DNA of 64,000 bases from Oscillatoria sp. CS-180 (GTDB lineage Bacteria; Cyanobacteriota; Cyanobacteriia; Phormidesmidales; Phormidesmidaceae). Shown piece by piece: positions 38,223-48,093 of this stretch (position 1 is its first letter; each line of letters opens with the position of its first letter). The DNA lies in contig NZ_JAQMUB010000032.1 in the NCBI RefSeq assembly GCF_028330965.1, positions 163,014 to 227,013 on the forward strand, written 5' to 3'. A program made the translations under genes and the position numbers. The notes beneath the pieces are model-generated. The model saw only the letters and a program-made list of their open reading frames with translations, ran no database searches and had not been told where the DNA came from.

Positions 38223-38759
38223 CTACAGTCGCCGGATAAGGTGAACGCCATCATAGCCATCAATAGTCTTCAAAGACACTTTCACAGCTTCTTCACGAGC
38301 TGTGGGTATTGCTTTACCCACAAAGTCGGGATGAATTGGTAATTGGCGATGGCCTCGGTCGATTAGAACGGCTAATCGAATGGTATCGGGGCGGCCATAA
38401 TCGCTGATAGCATTCATGGCCGCTCGAATCGTTCGCCCACTATAGATGACATCATCTACGAGTATTAGAGTTTTACTCGACAAATCGAAAGGGATATCTG
38501 TGCGTTCAGGGGTTCGAATGCCAATGCTGTCGAGATCATCTCGATAAAAAGTGATATCAAGCGTCCCTAGCGAAACAGCATGATTTTCTAGGTGCTGAAT
38601 TTGATCAGCTAGGAGTTGAGCTAATGGGACGCCCCGGGTATGAATCCCAATCAAGACTAGATTTTCTAAGGAGCTGGTTCGCTCTACGATTTCTGACGCG
38701 AGACGATTAACGGTACGTCGAAGTTCATCGTTCGAGAGAATCTCAACAAAGCTAGCCAT
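38223..38759 (-). CDS. pyrR: PyrR, pyrimidine regulator / uracil phosphoribosyltransferase
   Basis: A 178-residue type I phosphoribosyltransferase with the PRPP loop [10 protein letters not shown] at 101-110 and the PyrR-type [14 protein letters not shown] at about 38-50. In Bacillus it binds pyr mRNA and causes attenuation; in cyanobacteria its regulatory role is unproven and it may serve mainly as uracil salvage enzyme. No pyr gene or attenuator adjoins it. It follows cbiB on the same strand after 19 bases. Confidence 0.93.
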   Translation of the reverse strand: MASFVEILSNDELRRTVNRLASEIVERTSSLENLVLIGIHTRGVPLAQLLADQIQHLENHAVSLGTLDITFYRDDLDSIGIRTPERTDIPFDLSSKTLILVDDVIYSGRTIRAAMNAISDYGRPDTIRLAVLIDRGHRQLPIHPDFVGKAIPTAREEAVKVSLKTIDGYDGVHLIRRL

Positions 38760-38778
38760 GTGATTTGCCCCCTGCAGA

Positions 38779-39771
38779 TCATAGGTGTAAGCGATCGCGA
38801 ATAGTTAGCCCGATTATGCCGAACAGCACCCAAATCAAAAATGTCCATTGAGTAAGATTTAGGCCTTGCCGAATAACTAAAGGGGAAATTGGACGCTTGG
38901 GATCGGCCAACAGTGGCTTTTCTTTTGGCTTGCCTTGATAGGTATTAACTCCCCCTAGTCGAACTCCCAAGGCGCTGGCATAGGCGCACTCACTCCATCC
39001 AGCGTTTGGGCTGGGATCTGCTGGCGCGTCTCGACAACAAATGCGCCATACGTAACTGGGATGACGGGAGAGCAAAGCCACAGTGAGCACAGTTAGACGG
39101 CAGGGAAGCCAAGTAGCAACGTCCTCACTTCGGGCACTAAACCACCCTAGGTACGTATAGGGTGCAGAGTGATATCCAATCATAGAATCCAGCGTGCTCA
39201 AGGCTTTGTATGCCATTGCTAAACCAACACCTGCTGCAGGCCCAATGGCTAAACCCACCACTGCATAAAACAGAGGAGCTACGACGCCGTCTGTGGTATT
39301 TTCGCTTATTGTTTCTAATACCGCTCTGAGAATTGCAGCCTCAGAAAGTCCCTCAGTGTCGCGCCCAACGTAAAGGCTGAGTCTAGCCTGAGCCTGTTGG
39401 ATATCACCATTCTCTAAAGGGTGAAGAACATCTTCTGCGGCTTTGCGAAGGCTTCGTTCGGCAAAGCAGCTTGCCAAAATGACAATGGCAGTGCCGTGGC
39501 CTAAGACGGGATTCAGGTGGTTAGCTAGCGTGACTATGCTAATTGCGATCGCTCCACTGAGCAGTGGTAGTCCTAGCCCTAGGCCAATCCCAAACACCTT
39601 CTGAAGCAGCGGTAATTGAATGAACCGAAAAATAACTCGCTGATACCCTTGAATCGTCCATCCTATGATTTGCACAGGATGAATCCATTCCCAAGGATCG
39701 CCAACTACAAAATCAACAGCAGCAGCTCCTATCAAGACTAAAACGGCTTCGCTACACCACAAAACTTGCAT
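38779..39771 (-). CDS. cbiB: Adenosylcobinamide-phosphate synthase
   Basis: A 330-residue membrane protein (CbiB/CobD family) that attaches aminopropanol phosphate to adenosylcobyric acid in cobalamin synthesis. Family marks are [19 protein letters not shown] near the N terminus, [18 protein letters not shown] near the middle and the C-terminal [19 protein letters not shown]. About five membrane segments. Its start lies inside the last 20 bases of an Rrf2 regulator gene, so translation is probably coupled. Confidence 0.93.
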   Translation of the reverse strand: MQVLWCSEAVLVLIGAAAVDFVVGDPWEWIHPVQIIGWTIQGYQRVIFRFIQLPLLQKVFGIGLGLGLPLLSGAIAISIVTLANHLNPVLGHGTAIVILASCFAERSLRKAAEDVLHPLENGDIQQAQARLSLYVGRDTEGLSEAAILRAVLETISENTTDGVVAPLFYAVVGLAIGPAAGVGLAMAYKALSTLDSMIGYHSAPYTYLGWFSARSEDVATWLPCRLTVLTVALLSRHPSYVWRICCRDAPADPSPNAGWSECAYASALGVRLGGVNTYQGKPKEKPLLADPKRPISPLVIRQGLNLTQWTFLIWVLFGIIGLTIRDRLHL

Positions 39772-40195
39772 TTTCTCCTTGAGAGGCCTGCCAACTGCGA
39801 GCGTCGTAATACAAATCTTCGAGGGAAATGCTATAGAGCGCTAGCTTTGTTTTTTCGTGAAGCCGCTTCCAAATGCTGACTGTGACCCAGTCTTCTGCTT
39901 GCTGTAAAGCTGAGTCATATTGGGGTAAAAGCATGGCCGTTTCACCTACCGCAGTTAATATCTCTCCCAACGAAATATCTGCTGCTGCTTTTGCCAATCG
40001 ATAACCTCCTTGGGATCCACGAACAGACATTACTAAATTGGCCCGACGTAACTCTATTAATAGTTTCTCTAAGTAGGGTGCAGGCAAATTTTGTCGCTGA
40101 GCGATCGCGCTTACCGAAGATAAATTTTTCTCGGGTTGCAAACTCAAATCTAGTAAAGCCTTCACGCTGTAATGCCCCCGTTTTGTAAGTTTCAT
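39752..40195 (-). CDS. Rrf2 family transcriptional regulator without Fe-S cysteines
   Basis: About 147 residues from the ATG at 40195 (MKLTKRGHYSVKALL); the frame extends seven codons further upstream, but GGAGGAG lies 12 bases before this ATG. The winged helix is typical of Rrf2 (AIAQRQNLPAPYLEKLLIEL; VRGSQGGYRLAKAAADISLG). There are no cysteines, so it cannot hold the [2Fe-2S] cluster of IscR and must sense something else. It overlaps cbiB by 20 bases, so it is presumably cotranscribed and may control it. It is preceded by 500 gene-free bases. Confidence 0.9.
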   Translation of the reverse strand: MKLTKRGHYSVKALLDLSLQPEKNLSSVSAIAQRQNLPAPYLEKLLIELRRANLVMSVRGSQGGYRLAKAAADISLGEILTAVGETAMLLPQYDSALQQAEDWVTVSIWKRLHEKTKLALYSISLEDLYYDARSWQASQGENASFVV

Positions 40196-40216
40196 TGTGA
40201 CCGCGAACTCCTCCAT

Positions 40217-40729
40217 TGCAAAGGTTTTAATCGTCTCTCAACGTTTAGGAACTGTTCATACACAGCAAAATTGCATTTTGTCTACAGCATTAATTAGTGA
40301 AGTGAGTTCTGTTTTCAGTATTGACCAACAGCTTGTTCAATCTCAGTGATGGGGTGAAGTGATTCTTAGGAACTTTAGGCGAGTGACAAACCTTTGATTA
40401 GACCAGTTGGCATGAAATTCCGTATGACATCTCATTAACATTATTTATTGATTGGTAGTTGACGATTCTCTGATACCCCAGGAAACGTTTGTGATTCTAC
40501 TGTTCATCTTTTAGATTCTGCGGTATTATTCTTGCTCAAACTGATTTGTTTGATTGGACAACCAGTCAAAAAATATTTTTTTCATAGTTGACGATAATGC
40601 TAAGAAACACAATTTGGAGGATCTGTTTTCTAGTTTTAGGATTAGAGTTAACGTCGATGGGACTTAGCTTGCTTGTTTGGGTGAATCCTTCGTCACACAC
40701 GCTGAACTGTTGTAGATTGCGGGACGTCA
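40217..40729. promoter_or_regulatory. Divergent regulatory region between the Rrf2 and cyAbrB genes
   Basis: About 510 AT-rich bases. The 11-mer TAGTTGACGAT occurs twice, at about 40456-40466 and 40585-40595, on the cyAbrB side. A 47-codon hydrophobic frame (40597-40740) ends across the cyAbrB start but has no visible ribosome site. The length and the repeats suggest a controlled promoter for cyAbrB. No other gene was found. Confidence 0.4.
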
Positions 40730-41128
40730 ATGATGGCTGAAAAGCAAAAGGTTGAAATGTTGACTGGACAGGCTCTTGTGCAAAAGGTGAAAGAGCTAGA
40801 AAACTATACCAAAGAAGAAAAAGCCAAGGCCTGTGGTTACTACACCATTACTAAAAATGGCACAAAGCGTGTCAACATGATGAAATTCATGAACGCGCTG
40901 ATTGCAGCTGAAGGCATTGAACTGGATAGTGAACAAAGTGCAAACGGTCGAGGAGGCCGTAGTGCTAGCTATCGAATTACAGTTCAATCCAACGGCAATT
41001 TGTTAATAGGGGCAACTTATACTAAGCAGATGGGGTTGCAACCGGGTGATGAATTTGAGATTTCACTAGGTCGCAAACATATTCATCTCAAGCAGCTAAC
41101 TGATGACGAAGAAGGTTTAGACGATTAA
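40730..41128 (+). CDS. cyAbrB (CalA-type) AbrB-like transcription factor
   Basis: A 132-residue regulator of the cyanobacterial AbrB family. The N-terminal part (LTGQALVQKVKELENYTKEE; CGYYTITKNGTKRVN) is the cyanobacterial-specific region. The C-terminal swapped-hairpin-type domain (GGRSASYRITVQSNGNLLIG; MGLQPGDEFEISLGRKHIHL) closely fits CalA/cyAbrB1, an abundant global regulator of carbon and nitrogen metabolism. It is a single gene with a long upstream region; ATGATG gives two possible starts one codon apart. No strong ribosome site is seen. Confidence 0.9.
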   Translation: MMAEKQKVEMLTGQALVQKVKELENYTKEEKAKACGYYTITKNGTKRVNMMKFMNALIAAEGIELDSEQSANGRGGRSASYRITVQSNGNLLIGATYTKQMGLQPGDEFEISLGRKHIHLKQLTDDEEGLDD

Positions 41129-41624
41129 GACGACGATAATACCGCCTCACCTTATTGCCAATGAGTGACTCCTGAAATTGATTTGCGTCTAAACCGTATC
41201 TTGAATACAAAAGCGAGAAAAATATCTGGATCCTAATTCAAGCTTTCTTGGGATTCTTTTTCAGAGAACAGGGACAAATTTTCAATCCTTAAAGGTACGG
41301 CATATTTTTCAATGTCATTGTCCGTAATCTTTGAAGTTGGTATTGCTTAGATCGATGTTCATAACATTTATTCTTAAAGCTTACGCAAAACTTTCATATT
41401 CATAGTGAGTACTACTCACCTGTGCTGAACTGAGATTGTTTCAAGTGTCGTCATTACAGGTGATCTTAACGATTTGGTGCATATGAACTGCTGACAGGTA
41501 AGTTCTGATCAGTAGTAAAGACGGTATTTTAGGAGGACGAAATACTATGCAATAGATTTCGTCGTTTTTCGGCAGTTCTCGATATAATCCTTTATCTCTC
41601 TAATGTGTCTGCTTCAGAATTAAT
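41129..41624. other. Gene-free interval after cyAbrB with operator-like and terminator-like elements
   Basis: About 500 bases. Near-palindrome GTGAGTA-C-TACTCAC lies at 41405-41419 and a hairpin with U tract at 41536-41569. No gene is supported. It holds the cyAbrB 3' region and probably the promoter of the following membrane protein. Confidence 0.5.
41536..41569 (+). terminator. Hairpin with U tract, spanning a two-codon reading frame
   Basis: GACGAAAT (41536-41543) pairs with ATTTCGTC (41556-41563), and CTAT pairs with ATAG inside around a GCA loop; GTTTTT follows at 41564-41569. AGGAGG at 41531-41536 precedes ATG-CAA-TAG in the loop. It can be a terminator of a transcript from upstream, or an attenuator for the gene at 41625. 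Confidence 0.55.
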
Positions 41625-43187
41625 ATGGCCATACCGTTCATCCTGGAGATTGCAATTGGGCTTGTCTTCATTTATCTGACTCTGAGCCTTCTTGCGAGTG
41701 AGATTCAAGAGATTATTGGAACGCTCCTCCAATGGCGAGCAGAGCACTTAAAGCGCTCAATCGAAGTTCTGATTGCAGCCAACGATAAAGAAAGTCGGGC
41801 GGCTGCCCAAACATTTGCTGACCGCCTATATGACACTCCCATTCTCCGTAGCCTCAATCAAGAAGCAACGGGACCGATCGCCCATTTCTTTAGAGTCATT
41901 AACCAGATCGTTGGAAAGCTATATCGAACCGTTACCCAGACTCGTAATGTATTCGGCAATAAAACGAGCGGACCTTCCTACATTCCAGGAAAAACTTTTG
42001 CCCAAGCGCTGCTTGACAGTATCCAAGTTGAAGATCTGAGAAAGGTTTTATTAGAAAGTCGTCTCGTACAGTTTCTTGAAGAGAAGCTCTTACTGCCGCT
42101 CAATCATATGGTGAACGATTTAAGGGCGAGCACAGCCAACGAATTTCTGTTGAACATAGAATTTAGGGAACTAGAACAGTCAATTACCCAACTGGTTGAG
42201 GACTTTAAAGAGAAAAGAGCAACATTATCTGAAACCATTGATCGCCTACTTGATCGATTTGATACCTTCGCTGATTCAGCCCAGGACGTTTTACCAGATA
42301 ATCATCCTCTCACTGAAACCTTCATGCGGCGGCTAAAGTACTTACGAAATCGTCTAGCTAGCACGACCTTAGACAAGGCAGCTCTATTGAAAACGATTCA
42401 GCCTAGCTTGGATGAACTGGTGTCTGTTTTAGATGAAAACAGTATTGTTTACAGAGAGCTAAAGGGACTGGCCGGCAAAGATAATAAGACAGCTAGAAGG
42501 ATCTTCGAGAGAATGAAGACACAACCGTTGCCTGAAAGCCTGAAACAAAGCTTGGCTTCATTGGCAGAAAAGGCGGGCAGTTCGCTGGCAGCTAAAGCCA
42601 GCGACACTGTGCTGAATGCAGTACAGAACTTGTCAGAGGAGCCAGTGGCGAACCTGAAAATTTATTTGTCCGATGTGGAAAGTGACGTCAAGTCTTTGGG
42701 ACTAGAGATTGAGAATTGGTTTGATCGGGGTATGGATCGGGCTACGGGCGTATACCGCAGAAATGCTAAAGCCGTCAGCATATTGATTGGCATTGCGATC
42801 GCGATTTCCCTCAACGCTGACTCGCTTCATATCCTAGATCGTCTTTCCCGAGACCCTGCCGTGCGTAGTGCCATTAGCCTGGCTGCGGAAGAGGTTGCTG
42901 CATCTAATCCTGATGCAGCCTCTCTGGAGCAATTGGAAGAGCAAGTCGATCAGGCTCTGAGTGGTTTGCCAATTCCTTTAGGCTATGGTGACGCCGTCGT
43001 TGCAAAGCAACAGGAATCTCAGCAATCTTGGTTTATTCCTTTTATTCCCAGAAGAGTCCTCGGGTGGATTATCACGGGTTTTGCGCTTTCAATGGGAGCA
43101 AACTTTTGGTTTAGTTTGCTGAAACGGGTTGTCAATGTTAGAAATACCGGCAGAGAAGAGGGCACGGATCGGGCCGTGCAGCGTTAA
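41625..43187 (+). CDS. Large membrane-anchored protein of unknown function
   Basis: A 520-residue protein I do not recognise beyond being of a type seen in cyanobacteria. A membrane segment lies at the very N terminus (residues about 4-24), then about 340 largely helical, charged residues with coiled-coil character. Two further hydrophobic segments are near 385-402 and 473-495 (RRVLGWIITGFALSMGANFW). The layout suggests a membrane protein with a large helical cytoplasmic or periplasmic domain. There are no catalytic motifs. It lies alone, convergent with the phosphoglucomutase gene. Confidence 0.7.
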   Translation: MAIPFILEIAIGLVFIYLTLSLLASEIQEIIGTLLQWRAEHLKRSIEVLIAANDKESRAAAQTFADRLYDTPILRSLNQEATGPIAHFFRVINQIVGKLYRTVTQTRNVFGNKTSGPSYIPGKTFAQALLDSIQVEDLRKVLLESRLVQFLEEKLLLPLNHMVNDLRASTANEFLLNIEFRELEQSITQLVEDFKEKRATLSETIDRLLDRFDTFADSAQDVLPDNHPLTETFMRRLKYLRNRLASTTLDKAALLKTIQPSLDELVSVLDENSIVYRELKGLAGKDNKTARRIFERMKTQPLPESLKQSLASLAEKAGSSLAAKASDTVLNAVQNLSEEPVANLKIYLSDVESDVKSLGLEIENWFDRGMDRATGVYRRNAKAVSILIGIAIAISLNADSLHILDRLSRDPAVRSAISLAAEEVAASNPDAASLEQLEEQVDQALSGLPIPLGYGDAVVAKQQESQQSWFIPFIPRRVLGWIITGFALSMGANFWFSLLKRVVNVRNTGREEGTDRAVQR

Positions 43188-43282
43188 CCGTATTGCAGTC
43201 AAGACAGAGCATTGAGACAGGCGAACTTGATGGGTCGTCTAGCAGCAATACGCTATTCATTCTTCAAGCAAAGTTCGGCAAA

Positions 43283-44749
43283 TTAGCTGATTGCCGTTGC
43301 CCAATCCTTAGCCCAATTCAAATTTTGGCGAGCCTCTTCTAACGTTTTGGCTTCGCTGTAGAGTCGGAGTATGGCCTCGGTGCCGCTGAAGCGAATCAAG
43401 AGCCAGCTGCCATCCTCCAGCGAAAATTTATAGCCGTCAATGGATAAACAGTTTTCAACAGCTTTTCCGGCAATAGTTTGAGGGCAATTCGCCTCTAATT
43501 CATGAAGCAATTTACTCCGAACTTCCATATTGGCAAGAGGTAAATCAATCCGGTCATATTCAGAGTGATATCCAGTTGTTTTTTGTAGTCTGCTGTAGCG
43601 ATCGCTCAAATCCAACCCTGATTTCACGACCGATTCCAAGACATAGAGCGCTGATAGTAGGGCGTCTCGCTCAGGAATGTGATGTCCGTATCCAACGCCA
43701 CCAGACTCCTCACCTCCAATAAGTGCCTTAGATTCCAGCATGCGGTCAGCAATGTATTTGTAGCCAATAGGTGTCTCATACAGCGACAGATTGTGTAGCG
43801 CAGCCACCTTGGGAATTAAGTTCGAGCCGCTGATGGTTTTGATCACCTCACCGGAATAACCGTGAACTTGAGTCAAGTGGTCGATCAGAATTGGAATGAG
43901 GACCTGAGAACTTAGGAAGTTACCTTTGCCATCTACGGCAGCAATGCGATCGCTATCACCGTCAAAGACAAGTCCAGCAATCAGTCCATCGGATGCGGGT
44001 GGTTCATACTCAGCTACTGTCTTCAGCATTCGCTGAAGATATTTTGGCAATGGCTCAGGTGCTCCCCCTTCAAAGAGAGGATCGGCAGAACCATTCAGTT
44101 CATTGATTGAGCGTCCTAGCAGCCGCTCAAGCCCCGTTGCCGCAGCTCCATGCATGACATCGGCAAACACCGTCAACTTACCGCTCTCAATAGCAGATTG
44201 AATGGCGGCCAAATCCACCTTGGATTGGAGTTCCGCACAATAGCTAGGCCAAGGATCAAAGCTTTGTAAACTACCAGGTGTACTTGCTATCTCAACCGTT
44301 TTGTCTAACTGCGCCTCAACCTGTTGAGTCACATCGGGTGGAACAGACCCTCCAAATGCACTCTTTATCTTTAATCCGTTGTAGGCAGCCGGGTTGTGGC
44401 TAGCCGTAATGACAATGGCTCCCAACGCTCCCGTGTCTTTGGCGGCCCAACTAAAGGCTGGTGTTGGCGCAAAAGCGTCGGTTAGCAGCACATCGAAGCC
44501 TACTTGAGTAATGGCTTCCGCCGCCGTGCGGGCAAATTCGGGAGAAAGGAAGCGGCGATCATGACCCACAATCACAGTGTTACTGCCAGTCTCCTCGCCA
44601 TAGCATTGTTTCAAGACTTGAGCCGCTACTTGTGCGACATGAAATACCCGGCCAAAGGTAAAATCAGCGCCAATCATGCCGCGCCAACCATCTGTACCAA
44701 ATTTAATAGGCTTATCTATAAAGGCGGAAGGGGATAATGCGATCGCCAT
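43283..44749 (-). CDS. Phosphoglucomutase/phosphomannomutase family protein
   Basis: About 488 residues from the ATG at 44749 (MAIALSPSAF); the frame extends 12 codons upstream. The phosphoserine loop TASHNPAAYNG places the catalytic Ser near residue 116, and the metal loop is DGDSDR (about 260). The sugar-binding loop is GGEESGGVGYG and the phosphate loop RFSGTEAILRLY. It interconverts hexose 1- and 6-phosphates; whether glucose or mannose is preferred cannot be decided. Glycogen and sugar-nucleotide synthesis would use it. Single gene, convergent with the 520-residue membrane protein. Confidence 0.92.
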   Translation of the reverse strand: MAIALSPSAFIDKPIKFGTDGWRGMIGADFTFGRVFHVAQVAAQVLKQCYGEETGSNTVIVGHDRRFLSPEFARTAAEAITQVGFDVLLTDAFAPTPAFSWAAKDTGALGAIVITASHNPAAYNGLKIKSAFGGSVPPDVTQQVEAQLDKTVEIASTPGSLQSFDPWPSYCAELQSKVDLAAIQSAIESGKLTVFADVMHGAAATGLERLLGRSINELNGSADPLFEGGAPEPLPKYLQRMLKTVAEYEPPASDGLIAGLVFDGDSDRIAAVDGKGNFLSSQVLIPILIDHLTQVHGYSGEVIKTISGSNLIPKVAALHNLSLYETPIGYKYIADRMLESKALIGGEESGGVGYGHHIPERDALLSALYVLESVVKSGLDLSDRYSRLQKTTGYHSEYDRIDLPLANMEVRSKLLHELEANCPQTIAGKAVENCLSIDGYKFSLEDGSWLLIRFSGTEAILRLYSEAKTLEEARQNLNWAKDWATAIS

Positions 44750-44785
44750 AAGAATTTCCAGAAGAAAGAGCAAATAGATCTGCAC

Positions 44786-45402
44786 TCAAGAGTTTACCCA
44801 AGCTATCCGGGAATTCACTAGGGTTTGTCACCAATTGAACTCGGAATTCAAGCTGCGCTAACGCTATAGCAAGAAAGTCGGACTGGGTAGGCGTTATCTG
44901 CCTGATGCGAACTGTGGAAATAGTCGCCTGAGGAAAGTTTTAACAGCAAAAAGCAGGCAAGTTTCCTATTACCAATGCTGCGAGAGCGATATTTCTATCA
45001 GAAGGATTAATATTTGCTTACATAATCCGAAGTATTTAATCACATTGCCTTTTTTCATGAATCAATCCTGAAAAGCCTGTAACGCTTTGCAGAAGCTTAA
45101 TAGAGTCAAGTTGTACATTTAATTTATGGAAAGGTAACTTCGCAAAAGTTAACTAAGTTGCCTATACTAAGGCCATGCATGACGGTGAGTAGAAATGCTC
45201 ACTCTGGATTTTCCGGTTGGTTCGCCTAGTCATTGGTGCATTCGACTCCCTGTTGAATCACGTGCTGACTTCCTCCGACCTTAGCTGTTTGGATAAGGCC
45301 GCTGCGAAACGAGGCGGTGTGTTTACAGGCACACCCCATCAGCCTCAAGCTAGACAACTTCCTATAACCGGCGTTCTATGTGCAACTTTCATCGGAACTC
45401 AC
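44786..45402. promoter_or_regulatory. Upstream region of ndhD
   Basis: Gene-free apart from an upstream extension of the ndhD frame that I do not think is translated. A candidate promoter is TTCGCA (45139-45144), 18 bases, TATACT (45163-45168). It would give a leader of about 230 bases before the GTG start. A small repeat GTGAG/CTCAC follows at about 45185-45205. Confidence 0.35.
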
Positions 45403-47013
45403 GTGAATGTCATGATTAGCGAACAATTTCCGTGGTTAACCACACTTGTCCTATTTCCCTTTTTGGCAAGCTTGCCAATCCCATTACTACCAGGTAGCAA
45501 CAAGACTATCCGTACCTATGCCCTTGCGGCTGGCCTCGCAGAATTTGCACTCATCCTATATACATTTGGCCGATATTTTTCTCTTCAAGAGTCAGGACTT
45601 CAGCTCGTTGAGTCCTATCAATGGGTTCCTCAGATAGGGCTTAACTGGACGCTTGCAGCGGATGGTCTATCGATGCCACTAGTCATTCTGAGTGGCTTGG
45701 TAACTACTTTGGCAATTCTTGCCTCTTGGAATATTTCTCTCAAACCTCGACTTTATTATTTCTTGCTATTGCTGATGTATAGCGCTCAGGTCGGGGTTTT
45801 CCTCTGTCAGGATATGCTTCTATTCTTCCTGATGTGGGAGGTTGAGTTAGTTCCTGTTTACTTGCTTATCTCCATCTGGGGCGGCAAGATGCGCCGCTAC
45901 GCCGCTACAAAATTCATTCTTTACACTGCGATCGGCTCCATCTTTATTTTGGTTGCAGCTCTAGCGATGGCCTTTTATGGTGACACCGTTAGCTTCAACT
46001 TCACTGATCTGGCGCTTAAAGACTATTCTCTTCCCTTTCAGCTGCTAGCCTATGCAGGCTTTTTAGTAGCCTTTGGAGTCAAATTGCCCATCTTCCCTCT
46101 GCATACTTGGCTACCAGATGCTCACAGTGAAGCGCCAGCTGCTGTCTCAATGATCCTCGCTGGTGTCCTCTTAAAGATGGCTGGCTACGGCATCATCCGC
46201 ATGAATATCGAGATGCTACCGGACGCCCATGTTTACGTTGCTCCGTTCCTGGCGATTATTGGTGTTGTCAATATTGTCTATGCCTCGCTGAACGCTTTTG
46301 GACAGGACAATCTCAAACGCCGGATGGCTTATTCCTCAATTGCTCACATGGGTTTCGTTTTGATTGGCTTTGCTGCTTTCACGACCATTGGCATTAGTGG
46401 CGCGGTTCTGCAAATGCTCTCTCACGGATTGATTGCAGCAGTCATGTTCTTCCTGTCTGGGGTCACTTATGAGCGCACTCATACGCTGAACATGAAAGAG
46501 CTTGGAGGAATGGCGCGGAAAATGCCCACGGCATTTGCATTCTTCACTGCGGCAGCGATGGCTTCCTTGGCATTACCTGGCATGAGCGGTTTTGTGAGTG
46601 AGATAGCTGTCTTCCTTGGCATGGCGACTAGCGATGCCTATACCATTCCCTTTAAGGCAACTGTCATTGTTCTAGCGGCCATCGGGGTTGTCCTATCTCC
46701 CATCTATTTGCTCTCCATGTTGCGCCGCATCTTCTACGGCAATACCGGAGAGGTGGTTGAGAAGACGCCACTGATGTTAGACATCCGTCCGCGTGAGGCC
46801 TTCATTGCAGCCTGTTTGCTAGTACCTGTAATCGGAATCGGTCTATATCCGAAGCTAGCAACGCAAACTTATGACGCCAAAACGGTCGCTGTGCTCAATC
46901 GGGTTCAAGATACGGCGATGCTAGTTGCAGATAGGCCAAACCAGCCTTTGTTTAGCGCGCTTGCCTCGCCTGAGCGGACAGCCTCTGCTGCTGCTCCCGT
47001 CATCATCGAGTAG
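45403..47013 (+). CDS. ndhD: NAD(P)H-quinone oxidoreductase subunit 4 (NdhD)
   Basis: A proton-pumping antiporter-like subunit of the NDH-1 complex in thylakoid membranes. The open frame reaches back to 45217, but NdhD proteins begin as [13 protein letters not shown], matching the GTG at 45403, which gives 536 residues. About 14 membrane helices; the key Glu ([20 protein letters not shown]) and Lys ([20 protein letters not shown]) are present. The sequence fits NdhD1-type subunits used in respiration and cyclic electron flow more than the CO2-uptake forms, but that is tentative. It stands alone and ends in a strong terminator. Confidence 0.95.
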   Translation: MNVMISEQFPWLTTLVLFPFLASLPIPLLPGSNKTIRTYALAAGLAEFALILYTFGRYFSLQESGLQLVESYQWVPQIGLNWTLAADGLSMPLVILSGLVTTLAILASWNISLKPRLYYFLLLLMYSAQVGVFLCQDMLLFFLMWEVELVPVYLLISIWGGKMRRYAATKFILYTAIGSIFILVAALAMAFYGDTVSFNFTDLALKDYSLPFQLLAYAGFLVAFGVKLPIFPLHTWLPDAHSEAPAAVSMILAGVLLKMAGYGIIRMNIEMLPDAHVYVAPFLAIIGVVNIVYASLNAFGQDNLKRRMAYSSIAHMGFVLIGFAAFTTIGISGAVLQMLSHGLIAAVMFFLSGVTYERTHTLNMKELGGMARKMPTAFAFFTAAAMASLALPGMSGFVSEIAVFLGMATSDAYTIPFKATVIVLAAIGVVLSPIYLLSMLRRIFYGNTGEVVEKTPLMLDIRPREAFIAACLLVPVIGIGLYPKLATQTYDAKTVAVLNRVQDTAMLVADRPNQPLFSALASPERTASAAAPVIIE

Positions 47014-47051
47014 CGCCTTTATCAATCTCTTCCAACACAGCAAAATCGGTG

Positions 47052-47085
47052 GCGGCGCAACATGTTGCGCCGCTTTTTGTTTTTT
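47052..47085 (+). terminator. Rho-independent terminator after ndhD
   Basis: GCGGCGCAA (47052-47060), loop CATG, TTGCGCCGC (47065-47073), then TTTTTGTTTTTT. A GC-rich perfect 9-bp stem with a long U tract 38 bases past the ndhD stop. Confidence 0.95.
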
Positions 47086-47466
47086 CAGTCTTGCCAATGC
47101 CATTAGGGCAAGATAGCAGGCTATCTGGCTAGGCGCTAAGCACTCTGGATGCTGGGTGCATTAGTACTTTGGCAATATTCAAAATAGGAATATCGGTGTA
47201 GAACGCAGTATAGGCTTTGGCCGATCGCAGAGTAACCCAACGTTGAAGAGGGATACGTGGGTTTACTGACGGCCTCCAACCGACAATTCTAGCTTGACAG
47301 ACCGCTACCCTAAAGTTAAAGCGCTATTGGGTTTATAACAAACCTCTTCTCATTTTCTGACCTCTATTGCTGCATCCATTGTTGAAGAAAAACAGCATTA
47401 CTGGCGGAATTAGTACATGTAAACTAAAATAGATCTAGTACGCTAGTATTTACTATTCAAAACATT
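47086..47466. other. Gene-free interval between ndhD terminator and small protein gene
   Basis: About 380 bases with no supported gene. CTAGTA-CG-CTAGTA (47435-47448), a direct repeat, lies about 20 bases before the next gene, in its likely promoter. Nothing else was identified. Confidence 0.5.
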
Positions 47467-47850
47467 ATGAAGGGTCTTGCTACAGCAGCTGCAGAGATTT
47501 CGTTTGCTTCTCCAGTTTGGCAGACAGTACGATTTCGACGAGCTAAGGAGAAAAAAGGTTGGGCCTTATTAGGAATCCCTAGCCAAGTTTATCCCTTAGT
47601 GGCTTTGCGATTGTTTGAGCTACAGGCCAAACTTATCAGTCGTCATGAAGCGGAAGGGTTTACCAACTTGTTATTTGAAGCGCCCCCTAAAGTAGCAGCG
47701 AAGCTAGCCTCTGCTTTTCCTGCGCCTCCAGGCTGTGATGCGCTGAAGATTTCTGAGTCGGGCGATCGCATCCTATCCGGTAAAGCGGCTAAGTCTGCAA
47801 AAGCGATCGCTCAACGTCCTGATCCTTCAGAATTCGTAGAAGCTATTTAA
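47467..47850 (+). CDS. Small conserved-looking protein of unknown function
   Basis: A 127-residue basic-to-neutral protein with no membrane segment, signal peptide or motif I recognise. It begins MKGLATAAAEISFASPVWQT and its middle is helical (VALRLFELQAKLISRHEAEG). Composition and HIP1-containing codons match the surrounding genes, which supports a real gene. Its own promoter region precedes it, and it is alone. Confidence 0.6.
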   Translation: MKGLATAAAEISFASPVWQTVRFRRAKEKKGWALLGIPSQVYPLVALRLFELQAKLISRHEAEGFTNLLFEAPPKVAAKLASAFPAPPGCDALKISESGDRILSGKAAKSAKAIAQRPDPSEFVEAI

Positions 47851-48093
47851 GAGATTGTCAACGTATTGGGATTTTAATCTGCCCAAAGTAAATATTAGAA
47901 TCTCAGAGCTTTATATTATCTTCGTATATTTTGCAACGGTCTTACGACCTCTTGACGTCAGCTGGATTCCTCTTAAACTAAACTAGCCCAACAAGGCATT
48001 CTTGGCTCAGCTACGGGATTTACCTACATACATGCAAGAATATGTCTGATATCAGGAACTTTTGAGAGCCTTTTAGCATCTATGTAAATCAGT

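Noticed and set aside
43188..43282. CGTATTGC/GCAATACG inverted repeat between two convergent genes
   Set aside because: 8-bp arms separated by about 50 bases and no U tract; not good enough to call a terminator.
45217..45402. Upstream 62 codons of the ndhD frame
   Set aside because: NdhD proteins begin at the GTG-encoded MNVM...EQFPWL; the extension is hydrophilic and lacks family similarity as far as I can judge.
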